NCBI GenBank assembly: GCA_946894095.1
Contig: OX335643.1
Coordinates: 4,451,036-4,515,035, forward strand
Origin: Incurvaria masculella
Taxonomy: Eukaryota > Arthropoda > Insecta > Lepidoptera > Incurvariidae
Reading direction: 5' to 3'
Length of the DNA: 64,000 nt
Part shown: positions 13,301-25,300 of the stretch, piece by piece
Position numbering within the stretch: the first letter of the stretch is position 1
Layout of the letters: each line of letters opens with the position of its first letter
Notes under the pieces: model-generated
What the model was told of the DNA's origin: nothing
Databases searched by the model: none
What the model saw: the letters and a program-made list of their open reading frames with translations, nothing else
Translations under genes and position numbers: made by a program

Positions 13301-16300
13301 TCAAAATAAATACACACTCAGTGAAAAATTCAGTTTCCTACCTTTTACTGTTCATGAGATACAGTCCTGTGACAGACGGAGGGATGGACAGACAGAGGAG
13401 GCTTAGTAATAGAGTTCCGTTTTCACCCTTTGGGTACGGAACCCTAAAAATCATCGACATGTTCGATGCAAAGTAGTATCAACTCAAATGTAAACGTCAG
13501 TAGAATTTTAAACCACAACCTATGTGTACGCATTCCCGCAGAGCGTATCTCGCTGGGATGGACGGCGCTCCTGGGTGCTATTCTGCTGCTAATCCTGGCG
13601 GACCGAGAGGATATGGAGAGCATCCTGCACCGCGTGGAGTGGTCAACGCTTCTGTTCTTCGCCGCACTCTTTGTACTTATGGAGGTTAGATATTTTTTTA
13701 TCGTTTCGTGTATATTTATTTTGTATACCTACTTTTAAAACTTGAATCAAAAATTAATCACAACATAAAATAAACCTTTACTTATGACACTCCAAAACAA
13801 TAAACACAACACAAGAAAGAAAACATAAAACTTTAAAATCCCTCAGTCTGAAAGCCGCTGAAATTTTCACAGAGTGTATATTTATTTTGCCGCTATAACA
13901 ACAAATAGGCAAAATAAAAAATAATAGAAATTAAAGGGGGGCACAAATTTTAATGCAAAAAACGTGATTTTTTTGGGTCAAATCTGGTACGATGGTATGG
14001 AACCCTTCGTGTGCGAGTCTGACTCGCACTTGGCCGGTTTTTAAAAATACTCTCAAAGAAGATCAGATGCAATCCCACTGACTCTTTTATTTAAAATTAT
14101 AGCTGATTCTCACAGCATCAGTTCTACAGAATTATAAAATTGTGATCATCTCTCAAAGTTGTGGAACTGTTTCGCTCTCAAAGAACTAGATCTCTATGGC
14201 CTGTATTGCTTGAGAGCTATGTCAATTTTGAAGAGGAACTGTGTCGATTCTGTCTACGGGCAGAGTTCCATGTATAATTTTCAAGAATTTCTGCAGAACC
14301 TCGAACGGCCGAGGACCATCTTCTTCGAAAATGCCTCGAATTTTCTGAAGCTGAACTTTATTTTTAACCGACTTCGAATAAAGGAGGATGTTCTCAATTC
14401 GTCGGACTCTTTTTTTTTTATTTTCTCTTTTTTTGTCATACAGTAAGGTCTACAGAATTGCTTACAGCATTTACTTAGAAATGACTAGTGATACCATCTT
14501 TTGACGGTCAGTCCGTAGACAAACTCTAGTTCTGGTCATTTAGCAGCGCTCTCTACTGTAGAATAAGCGCAACAGCAGGGGTGCCGCTCGTAACAGATCT
14601 TGGCATCAATCCAACGACATTACCTAACATCAATCCTGCAGGATTTTCCCCAAATTATTTTCGTAGACCGTTTTAAATTTCCTAAAGTTGCAATTCCGCA
14701 GGCTCTATCTAAGTTGGGGCTGATCCGGTGGATCGGAGGCCTCACGGAGTCTCTCATTCTGCAAGTAGACGAGAGCGCAAGACTCGCAGTTTCCCTCGTT
14801 CTAATGTTGTGGGTGAGTGAATATCCTGGTACAGTTGTTACTGATTGAATCTTTTGTTACGTTTTGTTGCTACAAACGCTCTCACTTGATACTCTTCTCT
14901 GGCCCTTTAACTTCCTTGCATCTAGCCACGTACCTACATCATGGTCCGATTTGGACTGTAAACAATTACAGTACTCAAAGCGAATAAGTGTCTCGAATCA
15001 GATTGCACGTTCAAAGCTGTAAGCATCGCAAACGATTAGGACCGCCTGTGTGCGTGTTTACGGAAACAAAACAACAAACATGGAGTTCACCTCAAATATA
15101 ATCAATATCAATTCTTCAATTCTTCTAAGCTGAACTTGAATTTTCATCTGAGACATTCAAAGGTTTGTGAAACGACACGGTCGAAAGACGATTACTAGCG
15201 CTATAGGAACGTCAAAATGTGACACTGAGAGTTGCACACACAGTGCTTCCAAAGCATGATCACTGTGTACGGCATTGAGGACGTCATACCGATCACGGGA
15301 CGCCATTTTGAGAGCTGTCAGTGCGAATCGGTCCGTTGTAAGAGTTCGGTAACGTACGTTCAAATTAGACCACGGTGCTAGACTTGAGATGGTGCTGCCA
15401 ACTTATCTTACATCCCTTTCACGCACATCACCCTATGGAAACGAAATCTCACCAGATGTCTCCGTCGTGTCAGGTGTCCGGTTTGGCGTCAGCGTTCGTG
15501 GACAACATCCCCCTGACGACGATGATGATCCGCGTAGTGACGTCACTGGGCAACAACCCCGCCCTCGGCCTGCCCATGGCGCCGCTCATATGGGCCCTGT
15601 CGTTCGGCGCCTGCCTCGGAGGTGAGTACTGAAGGAGATTATTAATGACTGAAGGGGTGAATACTGCGTATTCTCCAAATTATATTGCATAACCTCAAAC
15701 ATGTGCTTTTTTCCACGATTGTTACAATGAAATCAAATAAAGATTACGCCTGGTGCCAGTGCTGCTTTGATTGGTCAGACGTTGGCTGATTTTGTTCTTG
15801 ATGGAGTTGCCTGGTAAAGTCGCACGATTTGCCAATTTTATTAAGTGATAGTGTATGTGTCTTCAATTACTTAGGGTTCTAACGTGACGCCCCCACAAGT
15901 AAACGGTAACTTTGTGTTTGTTGTCTTTTGACCCAACTGCCTTAAATAAGACATCAAATTTCTTTAATAAACTTGAAGGTCTTAAGTGTTTTATTTCATC
16001 ACCACTTCCTACAAACAGTAAGCCTTACAACCATCTCTCAGTACCGAGCAATCCCGAAAAAACATGCTTCTTCCCCAGAAGTCTAACTTTTTAACCGGGA
16101 TGCCCAAATTTAAAGAATTGATGCGGCACTGAAATCTTAAAATTAAGGTGTCACCAAATCATTATTTTCAATTCAAATGGAGCAAGTCACCAGTACGCTG
16201 TTCATATAACAATGTGCAAATACTTTTAGAACATGTTTTACAGTCTGTGACGGTCAATACCTGGGACATATTCCATTGACATGCTCAATGCGAGTGTGGC

Positions 16301-19300
16301 CACTTCACTGCCTTTTCACTAATTCGAATTGCTTCTTACAGATTTCCTAATAACTATGGCTAATACAAATTATGTTTACAATCGATTAAAACAATATAAA
16401 TCCTAGAAGACATTTAGTTGAAATGAGCGATTTGTAGCCTAGTGACGCGGGGACTGGCCTGGTGTACCAGAGGTCAGGGTGGGTTCAATTCCTCGCCCCG
16501 ACATGCACCACTTTCTTTCTCTTTCTGAGTTCGATAAGTGCACTTCGTCACGAATGAAAGCTGCAAACATGGTTCGGTATATACATGTAATATTGTAGGT
16601 AGCCTTCCCCTACTAGGTGGTAGGGTTTAAGCCCGCCCGGGTTGGTACCATCGCATTGGATGAAAAGATGGTCGAAGCGGTTTCCATCCAGTTCAATTTA
16701 GCCGTGCTCATAAAGGGAAGGTCCTGGCATCGCACCTAATTCCTTCGGTGGTGGTGTATTGGGCTAATATTATAACAGTAGTTTTGTGGTATTAGCCATC
16801 CATGTCAGGTTGCATAAAAAAACATTTAGTTCTCCCATTTCTCACTCCCACTTCTCAAGCTGGCACCTTTTTGACTACGGTCTGGCTACTTTTCCAACAA
16901 ATCCTTTAGTAATGCTGCCATGTCACGGTTATCAAGACTAGATATCTTTGAAGTGGTGCAAAAATTACTAAAAAACATTTTCATCTATAATATACGGTTG
17001 GCAACTTTTTTATTGAATATTTCAAACTGGTTTAATACTGTTACGGCCACGGTATAGGTACGGTAAGTTTATTTTCGATATTTCGTCCACCACCACCTGA
17101 GAACTTTTAAAATATTACATTGATTTGTGGTGATTTTGGGAGCCAAGATTCAATCACAATTGAGTAAGGATAGACTATATAGTTTATACAGTTGGTATAT
17201 AAAGTAAACACTTGTTGATAAGTTACATTAAAAGTCTATAATCTCAATATTAGCTAAATAAAAGGAAATATTTTGTAAAAACTGAAATAGATTACATGGT
17301 TGTGATAAGTGTAATTTTATATTCAAACTTATAATAGATTTACTGTAGCACAGTAGTTTTCTAGCATAAATAAACATGCAGGGTATTTGGGCATTGTTAA
17401 GGAGGTGGTATATCGGAGTATCAAACCAATTTAACAGTGTTCTGAAAGTATGGACTGGACATGGACAGCTTAAAAATACATTGGAAATTTTGCACTGGTA
17501 AAAAACCGCGGCATAAAATTGATTCAAAAAATTACAAGAAAACCAACGAGCCTCAAATTCACAAACCGTGCGTTCCGAAATACGTACATTGTACAGACAG
17601 CAGCTATATACACATTTATGACTGTCCCGAATAGCTAATACTCATTCCCGTGAACGTTATGTGGACATAAGGGAGGTGACTCACAGATTGTACAATGCAT
17701 GAATCGTGTTTATCTGTAGTTAATTGAACGTGAGCACTTGTATTCTAAAATGACACTGGCGTTTTGCCGTTCATTAATTTAGTTAGACAATTTTAAGCCG
17801 CCTGGAGTACCCACTCTCGAAACTTACCAGGCATGTTCGAGGTGGTTAGGTTAGGCTCTGAGACATATGTCTGCCCGAATTCGTTCCAATTTGGATATCT
17901 AGTGACGTGAGTACCTGTGAGCACTGATATAAATTAGGGACACACATATTCACTCTATCCAGTGTGTAAACTGTGTACACAAGTCGGAACATAGGGAAAA
18001 GCTGCCATTTTGTTTGTTACCTAATTCTTGGAGATATTTACTATTTTCAATTCATTCAGTAGAAGCTGCCTAGCAGAACTGTGGAACGCACCACTTCTCG
18101 TCTTAAGAACAAAGAGCTTGGGGCCATCCTCAAAACTGCGGTGACGCACCTCCCTTAGCCGCCATTTAAGCGGGGATTTCATAGGTTAGAGAGGAGAACT
18201 AACAGGGCATACTGTACCTGCAATACTTAGCCAAGCTCTGCCGTCTACATTAACTGGTTTACTAATAAACATTTCTTATTCCACTGCTTATCCTTGAAAT
18301 AGTTATGCCAGACACAAAGACGTTATAGGATTAATTACTAATAATCTCGGAATAGAGAAGGAATCATAAAACCTACACTTATTCGTCTTCATAGGAAATG
18401 GACTCGAACCGGCAGCTGCCGAGACCGCTGCTATGACCCCGACTACCGCAAACATACTGCACAGAATACTCCATAAAAGTAAAAATCAGCTTTGTTCAAT
18501 TCCTCACGAACTGGCGTAACCTTATACCGCTTTTATTAGTAGTTTTTTTGACAGCCAGAAACACCAATGGTGTAACAGCAATGGTATAAATGTTTATTAG
18601 TAAGGCGGTAACTGTATAATCATTGGATGCATACATTTTCTAACTATGTACATTAATTTGAAATAAATAGAACATTCTTAATCAGAAATAAAAATTATAA
18701 GAGTGTGTATATCTAAACATAAATAGGCGGTTTTCACAAACTTTAAAAATACATCATTCATTGACAGGAAAGTCATCTTATATTTCCTGTTTAGTGCAAG
18801 TATAGTGTTTCAACATCAGTATAGAAATGAGATTGTGATCAGATTTGTTTATCAGACAAAAAAAGGTTTAATTTAAACATCTTCTCATTTCGAAGATGTT
18901 TAAATTAATATGGTTTTGCAAGCATGACAAACATGCAAAAAATCGAGCTTTCATTCTTTAGACAATGTGTCCTTCCTTCCCGCTCAATTCTACGATCAAA
19001 ATTATTTTAAAGTTAGCGCTCAGATTCAGGAAGCGGCAATTCCAGTTTTGTATTATTCATGAAAGTAATAAGTAATATTATTACAATAGGAATGTGCACT
19101 TACCGATAACCGAACCAACAGATATAGTTACCACAGAAACCTCTATCGCTATGTCAGTGACCATAATTTTGAATAATTTCATAGTCCCAAAAATATTCCG
19201 TAAATTTGGTCACCCTAAGAAAACTGTAAAAACATTTTAATAATTTTATTGTATTTTTAATTAATTACAAAAAATATGTGAAAATCGGATTTATTTTAAC

Positions 19301-22300
19301 GTCTTTCTTAATGTAGGCACGTTTGTTATAAATTAAATGTTTTTGTTTCTTTAGCAGTTCAGCAAATTATAATTAATTATTACGAATCATTATTGGATGC
19401 GAGTCATTTTTTCACTCTGGCAATTGCTAGAAAGGGATGCGTTGCATGATTCTCTGTTGACTCTATTACTTCAAATACAAATCTTACACCACCGGAGGCG
19501 GAACGGCGGCATATGTCGTACACCATGCCTTCACGTAGGTGCCTTTTTGTAGATAACTTTTGAACTTGAGGGCTGGGCAAACCATGTCGACCACACAGGT
19601 GCTTCTACACCATGTTTCAATGTTGTTATTTAGAAGATAACTAAGCAAAGAGTACATTCCACAGTTTACCGAACCTATAAATAAACGATCTACATGATGG
19701 GTTGGTTTCAATTCAAGCAGTTTTAAGGGTTCCCTGCCTGTTGCACATTGAGCGATAGTGGAAAGGGGACGGAACACAATTCCGTGGTTCAGTCACAGTG
19801 GGTCACGCTACAAGTGGCGCCCCGTCACGGCATGGGCGGCATCGGCGGCATGACGAAGCCGGGGTCGCGACGCTTGGCGACGAGGTCCTTCTTGCGTATG
19901 TGCAGGTGTTTCAGCTTGATGTGCGTCTGCATGGCCGTCACCTGCCTGAAGCTCTGGCCGCACTGCGGGCACGTGTGCGGCCTCTCACCTGAATGTTGCA
20001 ATGTCTTTCTTGTCAATGATTGATTGATTGAACATTGTTTATTAGGCCCCAAAATAACAGTTTACAACAGAGAGTACGGATCAATAACGACATAATACGT
20101 GGGGCGGAAAGGCATAATAATTCAGTTTTACTTTTTATCTAAATCTGCCCCTAGACTCCTTTGAGTGTTTTTTGGATTCGGCCATGAACGTACACTTGAA
20201 AAAAAAATCTATACCAAAGGCAATGACTTCTGATTTATGTATGTTACACCGTATCGTGTAACACATAAGAAACTAAATAAGGGCTGTGCGGTGTTCCGGC
20301 AAGTAAAAAAAATACATGTCCATCAGTACCCGAAGTCCCAGTTGTCACCTAAATTAGCGTTACGGCAAACCGATCCACTGGCGTTTTCAAATGTATGGAA
20401 AAATTGAAGAGCGCGCGCAGTCGGCATTAAGCGAACTAACATTTCCAAGTCCGAGTTTGATCTGACAGCTTACTCAACGTTGCCGTAAATACGTCGACGT
20501 TGCCGTTTACGTCCACTCCACGTTTTCATACAAATGGGAAGTCCGAGTTTGACTTTGACAGCTTGAAGAAGTAAACCCAAAGAATATCTAGTAAAAACTT
20601 GTATGGAGTTTGACGTTTTTACGGAAAACGGCAGTCGATCGGTTTGCCGTAAACGCCAATTTAGGTGAGAACCTCAGATCCAGAACTCAGATCCGCAAGG
20701 GATTCGTCGTGTGTGGTTCAGGTTCAACGTTAATCCTTATTCTTCATTCATCCTTCTAATCATAATCATGTCCGGGTTGGCATCGCATTAAATAGCCGAA
20801 GTATTAATAAACATTGTGCGTATAGTCCATGTTTTTACATACTAGTGTGCAAAAACATATTTTCTTTTTGCATACGGTTAAACTTATTGCAACAGATTCT
20901 ACGCATTGCATTGCTATGGTGCCACATTTACGCATTTTAGGGCGAGCATAATTACTTTGGAAACCCTTGCTGCAGTTTTCATTGAAATCACTTTCACAGA
21001 TAACTTTAATTGATGTAATCACATACATTATTCTTAGCATTGTAGTAGTGTAGTATTCTTAGTATGTTGTCAATTGGAGAGAACAATTTAGAAAAGTACA
21101 TTTGTTTTTATATATATTTGTTATTTCTTATGATAAGTCATGACTGACCAATAGGTTTTTTATAGTAAAGTAACCTGCGAGAAACCATGATTAAAAGGGG
21201 AAATCTATAGTAAGCAATCATGAATTCGGCTTTTTGTCAAATGAACGTTTTGACGTTTATTAATGTCAAAAAAATATTTTTTCCATATCTGTTGTTCAGA
21301 TCATATGTCTCAGTTAATGTAATATTTGCCATGAGGTGGATCTCAATCGACAAGCACAACTCATGGTTTCGAAAACCTTGCTACAAACATTACACAAAAC
21401 CGCTTGCCGCAGACGTTGCAACGTTTATTGCAGTGCTTGTCATTATTCCCGTGCTTGTCATTATTCCCGTGCTTGATGCTGACACGGTCGATGAGCCGCT
21501 TGCAGCACAGGTGATAGTGGAAGTCACCCGTCTTGATGTACAAGACGTTTCACAGAGATAATATGAATGCACCTGTATGTATAGGCTGATGGTTGAGCAA
21601 TTGCTGCACCGTGTTGAAACCCTTACCACAAACGGCGCACAGCTTGTTGCTTGGGTTTGATCTCGTTCATGAAGCTGACACGGTCGATGAACCGCTTGCC
21701 GTATCAATGACAGTGAAGCCACTTGTCTTCATGTACAAGACATTAAACGCACCTGTGTGCATGTGCCGATGGTTGCTAAGTTGCTGCAGCGTTGAACCCC
21801 TTGCCACAGACGTCGCACAGCTTGTTGTGGTGCTTGGGCTTGTTCTCGTGCTTCAAGCTGACATGGTCGATGAGCCGCTTGTTGCACAGGTGACAGTGGA
21901 AGTCACCCGTCTTCATATACAGGACGTTACACAGAGAGGACACGAACGCACCTGTGTGTATGAGCCGATGGTTGCTCAGTTGCTGCACCGTGTTGAACCC
22001 CTTGCCACAGACGTCGCACAGCTTGTTGCGGTGTTTGGGTTTGTTCTCGTGCTTGAAGCTAACGTGATCACGCAGCATAGCTCGATTGATGAGCCGTTTG
22101 CCGCACAGGTGGCAGTGAAAGCCGCCCGTCTTCATGTGCACCCAGCGGATGTGTTTTGTCATGTCTGCCTTCTGTTCGGAATATTTGAAATAAAACTATA
22201 TTAGTAATGTGATATGTATATATATAATATATATATATATATAATCGACCGTGAAGCAAGGACACATTAATTTAAGAAAGAGCCCAGTGAAAAGAATATA

Positions 22301-25300
22301 CTGCAAGGCTGGACCCGAACCAGCAAAACATACAATTTGCGGGTATTGCTTCTACCAATTTCGCCACCAGCTGTATACCCATAATTTGGAATTCTCCTAC
22401 AGTCCCTCCTCCCACTAACACAGTGTTTAAGATTATACGTACATACATTTATTTAACGCGTCATCTGCATTATATATTATTGTCATTTTCATTAGTCATG
22501 ACATTGGCTACTTTTTGCAAAATATTGAACGTAGAACCAAACGCAAAGTGTTTCGTAGATGGCAGGGGTTCGACTCTGCCAAAGAAATGTCAAAACTCTT
22601 TCTTTCAAGTTTTACTTACGAGTAAAAAATATGTACCATAAAGCATGTAAAAACATTTCAGAGTTAATAACATCTGTTCCTTTTAAAAAAAAGTACTTTG
22701 AATGTAAAGTTCGTCATGATATGTTAAGGTGGGCCATCCCGCTCGTCTCCCCATACAAACGGGGAAAGAAGATCACGCCCATATTTCTTGTCAGAGATCT
22801 AAAATTTTGCTCAAAATAGCTTTATTTGAACGAACTAGATGTCTGATGACTGTTGGCATTGTACAATTGTGTTTGGTTTCTAAGTTATAAGGTCTGAAAG
22901 TTCGAATTCTAGTGTGTTTTATACAATAACTTTGGAGGTGGATTACTCATGATAAAATCTATACATCTTAAAAAGATTAGTCAATAGCTTGTTTCATGAA
23001 AATTTATATTCAATTTAGTTTTTGTTAGATTTTTGACTACAGCGGTCGTGGTTTACTTTTAGCTAGAAGTCGTTTTGTAATTAACATTTTCGTAAATCTT
23101 ACCAAATTAAACACTATGCGCATTGTCTGCTTTGTGGACATGTTGCATCCGCCTCATTACGGAGCCTGTCTTCGTCTTTGAAACATAGAAGGTCCCAGAG
23201 CGCAATAGTACGGTTTTGTACCGTGCCCGCGAATGAGTTAGTCCCGCCAGGAAGAGACAACTTAAAGTAATATGATTGTCTAACTTTCTCTCCTACAAAT
23301 TTACGCGATTAGCATCCTTTGGTATCCTTTATTCCATTATTTTGTCTTATTTCATATAATATCTGACAGTTTCAATGATCATTTATGAACAAGCCATATT
23401 CTCAGCCATTGGTAGTGGTTGTAAGCAGCTTGCCTCAATGACAAAATCAAACAAAATCATACTCACAACTTTGAACAGCTTTCCACAGTCATCACACTGG
23501 AAACTCGTGCCAGGAATATGATGCCTCTCTATGTGCAGCTGTAGCCCCTGTACACACAAACATATTTTTTTATGGAACTGGACATGGATGGTTATTAACA
23601 CCTACTCATATCAGAGTTTGTAAGAACAACTTATTCGCGGTGTGTCGATGATGATGCACGACATTTTGGACCAAACCTTTGGTCCATCCAACCTGGTCAG
23701 CACCCGTGCCAGAGCCGGTTAACAGGGAACTGTCAGTTTGACGTGTTCCGCTGTTGACGAAGATTGTAGCTGTGGGTGAGGTTTCCAAAAGACACGTCGT
23801 GATGATACAAGACATGTGCACCAACACACCATGAGTAAGCCGTTCTTACAAACCCTAATATGAGTGTTAACCACGGTAATCTCTTATCGTATATTAGCAC
23901 ACCTACTGTCGTTATATTAGCTTAACTCTCCACGCGGGCACAAATACAAATAAATTTGATGAAACATATTTTTTAAACTAAATTTAAAACTTAACTTAGC
24001 TAGCTCTTTCTTACATCAAAAGTTAAGACATCAGTGTTTGGATCTCCGTCTAACTTTGGCCCTAATGCATTTGCCGAAACAATGGTCATTTATCCCACTT
24101 TAACCTCTTTTGTACATGCAACTTGAAATTAACAAACAAAAACATAATCAAAAAATAGATTCCTCAAATACATTGTCATCTGTTTCATGAGTATTCTGAA
24201 GTTCTTTAGTTAGTTCGCTTAACGCTCAATGTGCGTACTCTTCGATTCTCCATACATTACAAAATGCTATGCATATTATTATGATTGTATGAAATACGAG
24301 TTAGTTCATGCATGTCAAAAATGTGCTACATCTTCCTTACTGTAAAATATCATGTCACATACCTCCGAAAATCTCGTATTATGGCGGATTTATTGGATAT
24401 TCGCCATCCACGTCCCTTCGTAATTGTAATGCGCCGCATGTTGTGTGTTGTGTAAAACAAGATGGCTACCTTCGCGCTCGTGCCACACCACCTCCTTGAG
24501 AGTGTGTAGCCGCATGTGTTGTATAAAACAAGATGGCTACCTTCTCACTCTTGCACGTCTTGGCGCAGACGTGGCACTGCACGGGCGGGTTGTCCTCGTG
24601 TATGCGCATGTGCTGCTTCATGTTCGCCTTGTCCTTGCTCTTCTTGCCGCAGGTGGGGCACTCGTGCCACACCACCTCCTTGGGAGTGTGTAGCCGCATG
24701 TGAAGTCTGCGCGTCACCAATTATATATTTTTATAGGTATGAAAAAGTATTGGACATGTAGAGCAAATCAGTGTTGAACTCGGATTTCGATGGCTTCATC
24801 CAGGGCCGGATTGTTTATAAGGCAGTGTAAGCAACTGCCTAGGGGCCCCGCATCGGCTATAGGCACCATGTTTTTTTTTATATTTCATGGAAGGAAAATT
24901 TTAATGGAAGATTTGTATCTTCAATGACAATTTTATTGCTTTTTTATATAGAATAATATTCAATTGGAAAAGGTTTCCAAAACAAATGCATTTGTATCAA
25001 CCAGCAGGCTAGATAGGATAAAAGTGTGACTATAAATGAGCTCAGCAGAGATAAATTAAAGTGTGAAAATGTATTAATCAATTTATTAAATTTTAGACAG
25101 GCAGCCTATGTAGGCTGATTTGTCTTGATCATATTCAATTATGATTATCACTTTTTATTTTTGTAAGTATTTTTTTGTTCAGATGATATTTAACTTACTC
25201 CTTCATAGGAAATCATTTTCAAGGAAGTTAGAAAAGAGTAAAAGTGTCTCGAGAATTGCATTGCCTAGGGGCCCCGACATAATTAATCCGGCCCTGGCTT

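Larger units (their letters stand above)
15622..19824 (+). other. P-gene last intron, part before the nested gene
   Basis: Contains the full SINE 16433-16826, a family-E MITE 17572-17989 and a short hairpin 18868-18907. The segment 19245-19824 is probably the 3' UTR of the nested minus-strand gene (minus-strand AATAAA at 19250-19245). Otherwise AT-rich with no exon seen. Confidence 0.5.

Noticed and set aside
18400..18455. Possible tRNA-like box B (complement of GGACTCGAACC) on the minus strand
   Set aside because: No matching D arm or acceptor stem; at most an old SINE trace.
19484..19777. 97-aa minus-strand open frame just beyond the nested gene's stop codon
   Set aside because: No recognisable domain, no finger cysteine spacing, and the position fits 3' UTR; no splice evidence links it to the gene.
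21593..22204. 203-aa plus-strand open frame
   Set aside because: Antisense of zinc-finger exon 6 and its decayed copies; the repeated VDEPLAAQV blocks come from the tandem DNA repeats.
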